Shown here piece by piece: positions 11,500 through 23,700 of a stretch of DNA of 64,000 nt. The notes beneath the pieces are model-generated. The model was given only the letters and a program-made list of their open reading frames with translations, was not told the origin of the DNA and did not search any database. The DNA comes from Solicoccozyma terricola. Its lineage: Eukaryota; Basidiomycota; Tremellomycetes; Filobasidiales; Piskurozymaceae. Within the stretch, counting starts at the first letter, position 1. Every line of letters begins with the position of its first letter. The translations under genes were made by a program, and so were the position numbers. The stretch lies in NCBI GenBank assembly GCA_001600875.1, contig BCLD01000006.1, positions 642,300 through 706,299 on the forward strand. Direction: 5' to 3'.

Positions 11500-13263
11500 C
11501 TACTTCCTCGTGACGGTGGCTGTAATCAGACCACTTGGGTCAGCAACAGGGTGGAACACCTCAGCTCCACCCTCGTATCCAAGACCGTTATCGATCTTGA
11601 ATGCGTTGAGATTAACGGGGCTGATGGGCAAGGATAACGTCAGATGATAGACTCGAGGCATTACTTGGAAAAAAAAAAAAAAAAAAAAGGCGAGAACTCA
11701 CATGTAGTGCTTGTTGGGGTACGAGTAAGACACTATTCACGGGAGCGATACACTTTATCAGAACAAATCCTGTTGATTTTGTGTGGATCAAGCCTATCTC
11801 ACCTTCTTGGACCAACGGTGCCTCCTTCAGGAACCTCTGAGCGGTGTTATACATCGTAGCTTGAACCGAAGCGGACTCATCGGTAGCGAAGGTCTCAAGG
11901 GTGACCTTCTTGGCGATGTCCTTGATCTGCGAACGGGGTGTTATGCAATGTCAGAGCGGGCGGACGGGCGGACGGGCGGGGTAAAAACAGAGCGATCGAG
12001 GTAGTTGGGGGCGGCCTTACCTTCTCGAAATCAACAGCCTTGCCGATCTTCTCTAGGTTGTCGAGAGTGACTGGGATATCTGAGGGAAGGTTGACGAGGT
12101 AGTTGTACTCGACGCTGGTGGAGAAGATGCGGTCCGATACCTCTGCGATTCGGATGCGGGTAAGCTCGGAAATCTCCAACATCCATCGAAGCAATGTTGT
12201 CAACTTACCGACGAGAGTGGTAAACTCGTCCCTGTGGAATCCTTCGAAAGCTGATCCGGTGGTCTTGAGGACTGCACGCCACGCCCCCCAATAGGTCAGA
12301 TGAGCTTTGAATTTTCTCCTCTAGAGTTCTAACAAGTACTCACCCAAAAGATCCTTCAGTCCGACCTGCACCGTCGCCTTCAATCCCTCGCCCTGCTCCT
12401 TCTCATACACATCAACCTTGACGACTCCCTTTTCATCCCCATCCCTCACGAAAGCATGATCATGCTCTTTACCTTCCACCGAGATCCTCGACCACTTCAG
12501 GTGCAGGATATCAACGTGTGCAGAATGTATGTGAGGGTACTTGGTGACGAAATGGGTAGCAAGGTGAAGAGCGAAAAGAGGAGGGTCGAGGACGTAAGGA
12601 GAGGTCTTGGCAAAGACTGGGTGGGGAACAAGAAGTATAAGTCGTAGGGAATGTGGGTAACTTCTTGTATGGACCCCTACTCTGGATGGTGTTCTTTATC
12701 GTGTCTGTAGCGACTACGACGCTATATCGTGATGCGACCTTATCAGAACACACTTCAGATGGCCGAGGAGGCGCGCTTCCTCACCTGCGAATGGCCCCCC
12801 ATAAAGAAAGGACTGTCAGCTTTCTCGCCCGCTTTCAAATTCTACTGAGAGCCTCACCTGTTGTCTGCCTTTGTGTACGAGGTCTGGATATCTCCATCTA
12901 ACAAAGCTCGCACTGTCCGATCGAGTGAGGGGGTAGTCGGCGGTGGGCAACAAGAGGAAGAACCCGGGGGTGGGAAAGGCCAGGCAACGAGGTTAACAGG
13001 CGTCAGTAATAGCCCACAATGAGAAGCTGGGAGAAGCTGGGGAGACGAGAAGCACTCACCAGTGTACTCTGCCGATTGAACACGCATAGAACAAACCCAG
13101 CGGGGACACACAGGTTCAGCTCCTTGCTTGTCCTGGAGTTGCACCGCGAAATAGCTAGCTCACCGACGATGGTGTGTCTCTTTCCATCCCTTACGACTCT
13201 GGCGACTCTTACAAGGTCCTTTCCGTATCTCTGTTTAGTGAGGATTCCGACTTCTTCAGACAT
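11500..13263 (-). CDS. URO1: Urate oxidase (uricase)
   Basis: Oxidises urate to 5-hydroxyisourate with O2, without a cofactor, in purine catabolism and nitrogen acquisition. The start is MSEEVGILTKQRYGKDLVRV at 13263; the RYGKD lysine is the catalytic one of the family. Further exons give ALLDGDIQTSYTKADN, VVVATDTIKNTI (catalytic Thr-Asp), SAHVDIL, RDGDEKGVVKVDVYEKE, the uricase signature LKTTGSAFEGFHRDEFTTL, SVEYNYLVNLPSDIP, VTLETFATDESASVQATMYN, the 31-nt exon for VSYSYPNKHY (catalytic Asn/His) and a last exon ending GLITATVTRK before TAG. The final residues are TRK, not the SKL-type peroxisomal signal common in this family. One short segment between exons 1 and 2 (YEMTVCV equivalent) is not clearly placed. 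Assignment is secure. Confidence 0.92.
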
Positions 13264-13878
13264 GATATGCTTGAGACGAGATAGACAGGGGGAGTTGACG
13301 ATGCTGGCAGGCAGCCTTGTGAGGACGCGAATTAGCGAGTTGTATGGAACGTTTTGAAGATCAGAGGATGGATGTGGGAGACCATCGCCTTGGCCGACGT
13401 ACTCACGGTGACTATATATGTACTTGTGGAGACGGCAGACACTCTGACCCACCCGTCCGACTGTCCCTCTCTCTACCTTTGTCTACATGAGCGGGCTAAG
13501 AGATTAGCCATTCCGGCCAATTAAGCCCGATTAGATACGCTCTTCGCGCGTGTCCGATCTCATCGGAGGTGGGTGCTGCAGAGCTGGCCAGTGGACGACA
13601 GTTTGTATTATAACGAGTGGGATACAACGAGCAAACACAAGCCAAAGACCTCGAAAGCTAAAGGAAATCACCGCACATCAACGACGAATATTCGCACCCT
13701 GACTGACACCTAGAGCCTCTCTCTCTTTGCTGACAGGCACCCTACCGACCTGTATGCGCTTTGTTACCGGTTTAACATGTAATGGCAACTCCTGCGATCG
13801 ATAAATGTCCAATTCTTTCGTCAGAGATACGACTTTGGTCCTTGATGCGGCTAGCTGGGCTTTCGTTGCGATGAGAGC
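13264..13878. other. Promoter region of urate oxidase and 3' flank of the coiled-coil gene
   Basis: About 0.6 kb between tandem minus-strand genes. Several GATA cores occur close to the uricase start (for example GAGATAGA near 13277), as expected if the gene is under GATA-factor nitrogen control; that is inference. No coding frame here is convincing. Confidence 0.45.
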
Positions 13879-15669
13879 CTACGGTGCAAGGGCCGTCAGA
13901 TGGAACACCATTCTACCGGACGATCTTCCGCCGGAGCTTACCTCCTTCATCTCCCCTATATCCTCTCGTAGACCCTGGACATATCCTACCCTGCCCGCGA
14001 CCTCATCACTCGGGAAACCTCTCAGACTAGCGTTCAGGTTTCCCATTTCCCTAGCTTCGGATTGGTACGAATCCATCCGACAAAGGAGTATTTCATGTTT
14101 CAACTGAAGAGCTGCATACGCTTCTTCAATTTCTTTCGCGAATGACAGAGATTGTCGTAATCTGGATTGGTTGGAGACCGCATCAGGATGACATAGTCTT
14201 TTCAGGGCAACTTGACGACTTCGAAACGCTCACCTGTCACATTCCTCCTCCAATGCCTTCTTAGCCATACCTATCATCCCAACTTCCGCACCCAATCGCC
14301 TAACAACCTCTTTCCTCTCATCCCATTTACCTCTTTCTGCTTTCATGTCTTTCACCAACTTGTCATTATCCATTTGAAGACGAGTAAGCTCGATAAGGTC
14401 CGAGGCGTGAGTAGATTGAAGTGTGGTGTGATTGGATTGAAGGGTATTGAGGTGCGATTGAGTGGATGATAAAGAAGTGGTGGTGATTTGCAAAGCCGAT
14501 TGCGCACTTGAGACATCAGACTGCAGCCGAGAAATATCAGCTTGCAACGCGACGTTGAGAGCGCGAGCTTGATCTCTTTCGTCCTCGAGAAGCAACTGAT
14601 CGACTTTTGCCTCTCCGTCAAGGATGGTGGTATCTTGATCCAACGTGATATTCTCACTGAGAACTCGAACATCCTCATTATCCGATCGATGCAAACTGTC
14701 CGTATCCTTCCTCCAAACAGCAAAGTCCTTTCTCTCCGCATGAAGACGTCGACGGAGAATCGAATTCTCCTCAAGGAGTTGTCGTTCGTGAAGCGTCCTT
14801 GACCGACGTTCTTGTTTGAGCTCCCTTGATAGCTCTGTTCGATCTTCGAGGGAGATGATAATTTGAGATTGAAGAGCTTGGATTTCAGATTTCGATATGA
14901 TTCGCTCCTCAGACATCAGTCGTCGAAGAGTTTGATATTCCCTCTGGAGAGAAGCGTGACGATATGCCGTAGCATTGAGAAGCTGTTTAGCAATCTTCAC
15001 CTCTTCAATCAAAGCTTCATTCTTTTCCTCATTCTCCTTGTTCTTATCCTTCATCTCCTTCTTCAAATCTTTCTCTGTCTGATTCTTGAGAACCTGAGCG
15101 TCTTCCACAGCTCTTTCAACCCGTTTCTTCTCCCTCTTTAATCCCTCGACCAAATCCAATCTCTCCTTCTCCCATCCCATCTTCTCCTTCTCCATCTTCC
15201 CGAGCTCCACCTTCATCCTCCTCCATTCCCTTTCGACGTCTTCCCCACCGGTACCTGAATTTTTCGAGAGTCTAGTTTGAAGTCCATCATTCCTCGTACG
15301 GGCGGCCAAGAGATCTTCTCGTAGTGCTGCAAGTTCACGATTTTGGATGGCGAGTTGGGATTGAAGAGATTGAACGGATTGTTTCGAAGCGAGAAGATCG
15401 GATTGGGCTGATGATAGGGATTCCTGGACATGCTCCGTTTTCTCGGAGTGCTACAGCCGAATGGATTCAGTCGCCGATTCAAGGTGATGAAGCAGACAAG
15501 CAAGACAATTAATTACCTTCTGTTTCTCAATATCCCGCGCTTTCATCAATTCTCCGAGCTTTCTCTTGAAATAAGTCACTTGCTCGGCCATTTCCTCGTT
15601 CGACGGAGCGGATGGAGCATGCCGCTCCTTTCCCTTCCTGGGTTCCCTGATGGGAGGATCTGAAGACAT
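13879..15669 (-). CDS. Long coiled-coil protein of unknown family
   Basis: Three exons. Exon 1 starts MSSDPPIREPRKGKERHAPS at 15669 and runs into a heptad-like region (EEMAEQVTYFKRKLGELMK). The large second exon (about 15450-14230) is almost entirely charged coiled coil, rich in E, K, R, L and Q, with stretches such as LDLVEGLKREKKRVERAVED and QREYQTLRRLMSEERI. The third exon, after an intron ending AATCCAG, reads LRQSLSFAKEIEEAYAALQL, then GNLNASLRGFPSDEVAGRV, and stops TAG at 13879. Such proteins are often spindle-pole, golgin or septum scaffolds, but no signature decides between these. It shares a 183-bp head-to-head promoter with PWP2, including TCACGTGA. Gene structure is secure, function unknown. 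Confidence 0.8.
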
Positions 15670-15754
15670 TATTGGTTGTATGCGCCGAGTTGACCGATGT
15701 TGAGTGACCTTCTCTTCCTGAATGTTGACATCGGGCACTCGGGCCAAATATAAA

Positions 15755-15762
15755 TCACGTGA
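15755..15762. promoter_or_regulatory. TCACGTGA palindrome in the coiled-coil/PWP2 divergent promoter
   Basis: A perfect 8-bp palindrome about halfway between two start codons 183 bp apart. It is an E-box of the kind bound by fungal bHLH (Cbf1-like) factors. The same 8-mer recurs in other promoters of the window. Confidence 0.6.
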
Positions 15763-15852
15763 TGCTAATTTTGTTCAAAGCCGTATTCCATGTCGGACAA
15801 CTGTACATCGAATGAATGATCACTTCAAAAAGTTGTTCTCAGAGCAGCAACG

Positions 15853-18800
15853 ATGAAATCCAACTTTGCTTTCCAGGTCAGTGATACCTCGATGCGTATA
15901 TACCTTCCGCTCGGTGACCTGACCCTTACTGTCTCTACGCAGAACCTTTGCGGTACAGTTTACCGTCAAGGCCCCGTAGTCTTCACCCCCGATGGCAATT
16001 CCGTGCTGTCTCCAGTTGGAAATAGGGTGTCGGTGTTCGATCTTGTCAAGTGAGTGTTTTTCGATGCTCAGACTTTCGGAAAACTCTCGTTCTCGGCTGA
16101 TGTGACACTGGCCCTTGTAGTAACAAATCGAGGACACTGCCGTTTGAAAATAGGAAGAATATCTCATGTATGGCATTATCTCCCGACGGCAACGTCTTGA
16201 TTTCCATCGACGAGGGTGCGTAGTGGAGCATTCAAACCTTCCTTCGAGGATCGGTCTCTCACGTTACTCGCCCTTTATACAGATGGTCGAGCACTGTTTG
16301 TTCATTTCCGTAAAGGAACGGTATTGCATCACATGAATTTCAAGCATTCAGTAGTGGATGCGAAATTCTCTCCTGATGGAAAGTAAGTCGATCAAATCCA
16401 AAAACTCATCTTCAAGTCTCGTATCTGATTGGTGCCTTCGCTTCGCTTTCCCTAGATACATCGCGGTCACTCACGGCCATCATGTCCATGTATGGAACAC
16501 TCCTTCACACCTTGTTCGTGAATTCGCGCCGTTTGTGTTGCATAGAGTGTACACGGGACATCACGATGATGTGATGAGTATTACCTGGTCGAAGACATCA
16601 AGGTACGTCTTCTGGTTTGTAGTCATCAGATGGAGACGTCGCTGATGATATTTTCGAGGAATCAGGTTCTTCATCACGTCGTCGAGGGATATGACTGCGA
16701 AACTGTATACGTTGAATCCTGTGGAAGGATTCAGACCAAAGACATTCGCGGGTCACAAGGACATCCTGATTGGAGCTTATTTCTCGGACGATGAGAAAGC
16801 GGTGAGTGGGGTAATCCCGAAGCGCGACCGATCGTGTTCAACACTGACACGACCTTTTGAGCGACCACAGATCTATACGGTCTCCCGTGACGGAGCCGTA
16901 TACACATGGCGAGCCAAAACCACCGCCGATGCCTCTGATTCGGACGTGGAGATGGATATCATTGATTTCCCAGCTGAGAGTTCATCTTCCGCCGTGGACA
17001 ACGTCATTGCCTACACCAGATGGGGAGTTGCCGATCGGAATTACTTCAATCAAGCGCATACCCAAACTGTGTGCTGTACGTTCCACCCCCGGTCTTCGCT
17101 TTTGGTCTGCGGGTTCTCAACCGGCGTCTTTGGTCTGTGGGAACTCCCGAGTTTCACCAATATTCACACGTTGTCAATCTCGCAAGAAAAAATCGTGTCG
17201 GTCGCTATCAATCCGTCGGGAGAATGGTTGGCGTTTGGAGCTAGTCAACTTGGCCAACTTTTGGTTTGGGAATGGCAATCGGAGAGTTACGTGCTCAAAC
17301 AGCAGGGACATTATTACGATATGAACACGCTCTCGTTCTCTCAGGATGGACAGAATGTAGCCACGGGAGGAGAAGATGGGAAAGTCAAGGTGTGGAATAC
17401 GTCAAGCGGGTTCTGCTTCGTCACGTTCTCGGAACATTCTGCGAGCGTGTCAGCAGTGGAATTCGCCAAGCAGGGCCAGGTGCTTTTCTCAGCGTCATTA
17501 GATGGAACCGTCCGCGCTTTCGATCTCGTTCGGTACCGCAACTTTAGGACGTTTACGAGTCCGACCCCAGTTCAATTTTCCAGTCTGGCAGTGGACCCAA
17601 GTGGAGACGTCGTCTGTGCCGGTTCTCAAGATTCATTCGAGATCTACATGTGGTCCGTGCAGACCGGTAAACTGCTGGATATTCTGACAGGTCACACGGC
17701 TCCGATCGGCTCTCTGGCTTTCTCTCCGACTGGTAATCAACTCGCGTCGGGGTCATGGGACCGGAGTATCCGATTGTGGTCGGTATTTGGTAGATCGAGG
17801 GCGACGGAGCCGTTAACTGCGAGTGCCGAGGTTCTCTCTGTTGCGTACCGACCTGACGGCAAGGAGTTGGCGGTATCTACATTGGACGGACAGATCCTCT
17901 TCTTCGACATGGTAGAGAGCAAGCAGACCAGTGTGATTGAGGGACGCAAGGACATCTCCGGTGGTAGATCGGTGGAGGATCGGATGACAGCTGCGAACAA
18001 TGCGAGCAGCAAGTATTTCAACTCGCTTGCTTATACCGCGGATGGAAGCTGTTTGATCGCAGGTGGAAGCAGCAAATACGTGGTGATCTACGACGTCCGT
18101 GATGGGGTGATGGTGAAAAAGTTCCAAATATCAGACAACTTGTCATTGGATGGCACGCAGGAGTTCCTCGACAGTCGACGGATGACCGAAGCGGGTCCGA
18201 TCGATGGTCTCGATCTCCGGGGCGAGGAAGAGGATCTAGTTGATAGGCTCGACCCTACGCTTCCTGGCGCACAACGCGGCGATCTCTCTAAACGACGCTA
18301 CCGTCGAGCTGCGCGAACGATGTGCGTTCGATTTTCACCAACGGGTCGGACGTGGGCGGCTGCGTCTACCGAGGGTCTCCTCGTCTACGGTCTTGACGAG
18401 ACGACGATTTTTGACCCGTTTGATCTGGACGTTGATATCACCCCTGAGAATGTCCTCGAGACGATCAAGGAGGGCGATCATCTCCTCGCGCTGATCATGG
18501 CGTTCCGTCTCAATGAGAAACCCCTTATCCTACGAGCATACGAAGCCGTTCCACCATCCGACATCCGACTCGTCGCTCGTCAAATCCCTCAAGTGTATTT
18601 GGGAACGTTACTCAAGTTTATCGCAGGACACCTGGAGGCGTCGCCGCATGTTGAATTCGATTTGATCTGGGTAGGAGCACTTCTCACCGCTCATGGGAGA
18701 TACCTTGGTAGTCGATCGAGCGAGTTTTCAAGCGTGTTCAGGGCGTTACAGAAGGGAGTTGGAGAATTTGAACACACGATTGCAAAACTGTGAGTTTCCC

Positions 18801-18993
18801 TTCCCTTCCCTTCCCCTCTTTTCTTCTGAAGCCCCGTTACGGGTGATTAACCACTCCACCGCTGTGGCATTCAACCCCTCGCAACAGATGCGATGAGAAT
18901 AATTACGCTTTGAAATATATCATCTCCCAGAACAAGATTCGGGTTGTGACGGATGACGAAGATGCGAATGGAGATGCGATGATTGAGGTGTAG
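15853..18993 (+). CDS. PWP2: Periodic tryptophan protein 2, U3 snoRNP/SSU processome subunit
   Basis: A WD40 scaffold of the UtpB subcomplex that processes 18S pre-rRNA in the nucleolus. The start MKSNFAFQ joins, after an intron, NLCGTVYRQGPVVFTPDGNS and VGNRVSVFDL, the hallmark PWP2 N-terminus. The following small exons give MALSPDGNVLISIDE, ALFVHFRKGTVLHHMNFKHS and YIAVTHGHHVHVWNTPSHLV. The long exon from about 16690 carries most WD repeats (for example GQNVATGGEDGKVKVWN and GSLAFSPTGNQLASGSWDRS) followed by the Utp12-type helical C-terminal domain. The last exon reads NNYALKYIISQNKIRVV and ends at TAG 18993. The small upstream exons match the crowded 5' intron style of the region. Secure. 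Confidence 0.96.
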
Positions 18994-19272
18994 AAAAAAA
19001 ACAAAATTGTCATCAGGAGGCCCGGGAGACGAATCCTTATGACATTATTTAGGGGTTGTGAATACCGATGAAATGCATAGCATGGGAAAAACAGTGGTTA
19101 AGCGATTCCGAAGGTCATTAAATGTCATGTCCACGTTCATCAAAAGGCTAAGATCGCCAACAATACAAGATAAGGAGGAATACCAGGCTAAAAACCAAAC
19201 CCCCTTCAACCGAATCTCTAATCCATCCTCCTCTCCCCGTGTTAATCCCATACAACCCGCCCCGACGCATAC

Positions 19273-20538
19273 CTAACTCTTCCGACTCAACCTCTTCCCC
19301 GTCTTCCACACTTCTCTACCAATCCATATCCACATGACCCATACTACTACCATAGTTCCAATTTGTACAAAGGGGAGATGTGAGAGGTCGCCTCGTGGTA
19401 ACGTCGTCGTCGACGAAGATGATGATGATGATGACGAAGGTGGTGGTGGTTTGATGTATGTTATAGCATGGAATGTTACATCAGGTATTGGTATTGGTGG
19501 TTGTTTGGATGGGAAGAATAAATTGGATAGGAATGATGGATCTAATAAGAAAAAAAGGAAGGTGTATGATGAGCCAGATTGGTCCTTTCTTTTAGTAGGA
19601 GGATAACATGGGGGAGGATGGAGAAAACTCTTACATTGATTGTTGTTGTTATTATTGTGATTGTGGATTTCGGTGGATGGAACGTCATGCATACATGCAT
19701 ACCAACCTTGTACAACCACATCCGCCGATTCATCCTCAGTACCACCTATTCGAATAACCGACTTGTCTTTGATGTTGGGTAGTACGCCGATTGCTTGTCC
19801 AATGAATGTAATAAGGGAAGAACGGTCGAGGATTGGAAAACGAGTGGATGGTGAAGGTTGGAGATATCTAGCATGTAATGGGATTTCAATGTTGATTTCG
19901 GAGATGACATCGATATCGATATCGTCATTTTTTTTGGACGATGATGATTCTTGTTGTTCCGCTGGGAGGTTGTCTAATACGAGATGAAGAGTAGTTTGCT
20001 GCTGTTGTTGTTGTTGTTGTTCATCAACGTTCCGAATAGTTGACTGTAGGAAAACCGGTCTTTCCAAATCCGTTTCGTTTGGAGTTAAATACCATAACGC
20101 TGGATAATGTCTGTTTTCGATTCCCACATCCGAGTTGTTTTTTCTACCTTGTAGTAACAACCGATCGATTGAGTCCCTTTGTGGGAGTATCGGATGACCC
20201 CATAGATCGTTCAACTGGTATGGATCGAGGAAGAGGGAATCGGGGAGATGGATAAAGGTGTGTAGATGGCATGATGTGTGTGTGTGAGTGTGTGAGCGCG
20301 GGATGGTGAGCTGGAGGAGGAGTGTGGGATGGAGTGAGGGATGGAGAGTGAATTGAGCTGCGAGGGAGGTGTGTGTGTCCATGTGGGGTGGGTAGGGGGT
20401 GATGGGGATGGATACGGTGGAGATGGGAGTTGACTGCCCCCCCCCCCCCTCCGCTCCCTTCGCGTCGAGGATGATGAACTCGCGTGTTGCTTTTCTCCTT
20501 TGTCCGTAACAGTGGGCAGCAGCATACATTGTCGACAT
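19273..20538 (-). CDS. PBN1: PIG-X/Pbn1-like subunit of GPI mannosyltransferase I
   Basis: PIG-X/Pbn1 stabilises the catalytic PIG-M/Gpi14 enzyme that adds the first mannose to the GPI precursor in the ER. A single exon of 421 codons from MSTMYAAAHCYGQ at 20538 to TAG at 19273. The diagnostic region is INIEIPLHARYLQPSPSTR, matching the family's short 'PLHxRYxxPS' motif. A single transmembrane helix at the C-terminus (GTMVVVWVMWIWIG) is followed by a lysine/arginine-rich cytosolic tail. Low-complexity stretches (poly-Gln, poly-Asn, poly-Ser, and a glycine run encoded by a G homopolymer near 20437-20450) are unusual for this family. A second ATG at 20529 is possible. Sequence similarity in this family is always low, so the name is probable rather than certain. 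Confidence 0.68.
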   Translation of the reverse strand: MSTMYAAAHCYGQRRKATREFIILDAKGAEGGGGQSTPISTVSIPITPYPPHMDTHTSLAAQFTLHPSLHPTLLLQLTIPRSHTHTHTSCHLHTFIHLPDSLFLDPYQLNDLWGHPILPQRDSIDRLLLQGRKNNSDVGIENRHYPALWYLTPNETDLERPVFLQSTIRNVDEQQQQQQQQTTLHLVLDNLPAEQQESSSSKKNDDIDIDVISEINIEIPLHARYLQPSPSTRFPILDRSSLITFIGQAIGVLPNIKDKSVIRIGGTEDESADVVVQGWYACMHDVPSTEIHNHNNNNNNQCKSFLHPPPCYPPTKRKDQSGSSYTFLFFLLDPSFLSNLFFPSKQPPIPIPDVTFHAITYIKPPPPSSSSSSSSSTTTLPRGDLSHLPFVQIGTMVVVWVMWIWIGREVWKTGKRLSRKS

Positions 20539-20712
20539 CACCAAGACTACACCCACACCGACACCGACACACACACCTACACCCACCCACTCCCACACAC
20601 ACTCCCTCTCCACCACATTCACTTCCTCTTCCATCATACCGTTGCTCAACCCCCTCCCAATCCCACGGCCCACACACAACCTACACTATCCCATCCACCA
20701 ACTCTCAGCGCA

Positions 20713-23700
20713 ATGACATACCGAGGCGATTCATACCCTCGTCAATCACCGAGCGGTCCATCCGGATATTCGAATAACGTACCAGGTAGCAGCAGTAGTA
20801 GTAGTGGCGGGGGCGGGGGCGGTGGTGGTGACAACGGCAGCGGTGGTATACCTTTAACAGGTACAAGACAACCTATGCTCATGCCATCACGAAGAGCACC
20901 ACCTGCTCCTACCCCAACTTCCACTCGTCATCATCACACCCAACAACTCCATTCTAATTCTAATACAGAAACTCGTGGTTCTCAACCACCCTCATCAGGT
21001 CGTTTAACACCTTCATCCATGTTTTCATCAACTACATACGCACCTTCATTCCCACAACCGTATTCAACATCTTCATCTTCATTGTTATTACCTCCAACGA
21101 CGAAGACGACGACGATGAACTCTCAACCGATTAGACAAGGGAGTGTTAATGTTAAAGAAGAAGGATTGAGGAGTTTTCTATGGAGTAAGAAGTGGATGGT
21201 ATTGAGAGAAGGTACATTGGGATTGCATAAGAATGAGGTGAGAACAGATGGATTATTCAAGAGGGGAGAGAAGGATTACGAAGGCTCTAGATCGGGAGGT
21301 TCATTCCGAACGATTATTCACTTGTTTTCTTTTTCTTCCTCTCCTCTCTCCTTTTTTTTTTTTTTTTTCCCCCCACCTCCCAGCTCACTGCAGCACCATC
21401 AACTCTCATTCAATTGAAAGATATAAACGACGTTCAACGAATCGATATAAAGCCGTTTTGTCTCGAATTAGAAGCGAATGGAAAGGTATGGTCCCCGGGT
21501 GTTTTTTCCCTTCTTGTCGGGGTAGGTTTGGTGCATGAGTGACTGATCTGTCTGTTGTTGTCCCTTTTTTTTTTAAACCTCCCCCCCAAACCCCCCTCCA
21601 TATCTGTCTCTGTGGTTTTCTTGCTTTCATTTGTTTTCTTTGTTGTCTTTCTTTTCTTTCTTCCTTTCTTTCCTTTCTTTCCTTTCTTTCTTTGTTTCTT
21701 TTCCGTTCTTTCTTTCCTTTCCTTTTCTTCAATTCTCATATTCCAGACTCTACTGATTTCTTTGAGATCAGACGTGGAACTATATGAATGGATGGATGAT
21801 ATTTATGCGAGGAGTCCGTTGATGGGAGTTAGTAATCCGACGAATTTCGTACATCAAGGTGAGGGTTTTCTCTTCTTTTATTTCTTCCTAAACGTTCCTG
21901 CAAGAAAGGTGGAGGAAAACAAGGAGGATGATGAGATTATGACGGCGGGTGTCTCTGGATGCTCCTCTGAGGGTGGCGTATCCCCGCTACTGCTGTTTAG
22001 TATGGTTGGATTTAAGCGCTAGGATGCAGTCGCGACATTTTGAGAAAAGCTCGCTCGTACAAAATGCGTACATGACTGACATATCGTTTTGCCGCTCTGG
22101 CTTTCGTTCGACAGTTCACGTTGGCTTCGATGCAGTCTCCGGAGCGTTCACCGTAAGTGACCCACCTACCGATTCTCCCCTTTGCAAACTCCCAAACCAT
22201 TGACCGCCTATCGTCTCTCTCCACACACACAGGGTCTTCCGGAACAATGGACGCGTCTACTGACTTCTTCCGCAATCACAAAAGAAGACCAAGCTAGAAA
22301 TCCACAAGCCGTTCTCGACGTTCTCGAATTCTACACTGATATCCAGAAACGCGAAGTGGATGATTTCGGAGTCCCACTTAATCCACCGTCTTCTCAAGCT
22401 GTTGCGAATACAGGTGGAGCAGCTGTCATGGCGATGAAGAGCGGGATGAATGGACGATCAGGTGGCCCTTCTCAATCGACACAACCAGCGAGATTTGAAG
22501 GTGGGATGGGGTTGGCAGGTCAACAATCACAGGATCTTGCGAGGACGCCGCAGCAGTCGTCGTCGTCGAGGCTCAATCAGCACGATATGAGTCGTCAGGA
22601 CTCGGGATCGAATGGGTCGGGTAGTGCAAGGACGGTGAATGGGTATGGGGACAGAACGCAGGCCAAGTCTCCATCGGATGTCAGTCGGACGGCATTCAAT
22701 CAGCAGAGACCACTGGTCGCGGACAGGAAGGCACCTCCACCACCTCGCGCACCTCAACAGGCTGATCCTATCCGCAATGGTCCATCGCAGTCAAACGCCG
22801 TCCAATATCCTTCAAATAGGTATCCAGAAGAGAAGTTGGCGCCCAAACCTACGTTGCCGACTTCTAGTCCGCACTCCGATTCGCCTTCTGGCTATCACGC
22901 CGCGGTCCCTGCCATTACCGCCCTCCAGCCTGCTAAGAAGACGAATCAGGGTCCACCGCCTGCGCCATCTTCTGGTGCGGCAGGACGGACGGAGGCGGAG
23001 CGCACGGCACCGCCCCCACCAGCTATGAGGACCGCCGAACGGAGGATCAGCACGATGAGTGAGGCGCAGATCATGGATAAGTTGAGATCGGTCGTTAGCA
23101 AGGAAGATCCTTCGCTGCTGTACTCAAAGATCAAGAAGGTCGGACAAGGGTGAGTTTGGGTGTGGGTGGGTTCCTACAGGAAACAGACCTAATTGACGAG
23201 CGGTTTTGCTATCCCAAAACAGTGCTTCAGGCATGGTTTTCGTCGCCAAGACACTCGCCACCGGTCAACGTGTCGCCATCAAGCAAATGGACCTCGCTCA
23301 ACAGCCCCGCAAGGAATTGATCGTCAACGAGATCATCGTCATGAGCGAATCTCGTCATCCCAACATCGTCAACTTCCTTGAAGCGTTCTTGATCAAGAAC
23401 GCGGACCTTTGGGTCGTCATGGAGTTCATGGAAGGTGGTGCATTGACGGACGTTATCGAGGCGAACAAGATGGAGGAGGATCAGATCGCAGCGATTTGTT
23501 TGGAGGTGAGTGGAATCGGAAAGCGTGGATTGTCATCACGTACCAATGATTTCTTGAATCACATTCAGACATGTCGCGGCTTGAAGCATCTGCACGACCG
23601 TTCCATCATCCATCGAGACATCAAGAGCGACAACGTGTTGTTGAATGCTGCTGGCGAGGTCAAAATCAGTAAGTTTTTCGATTCCTCGGACTCGTTTTGC

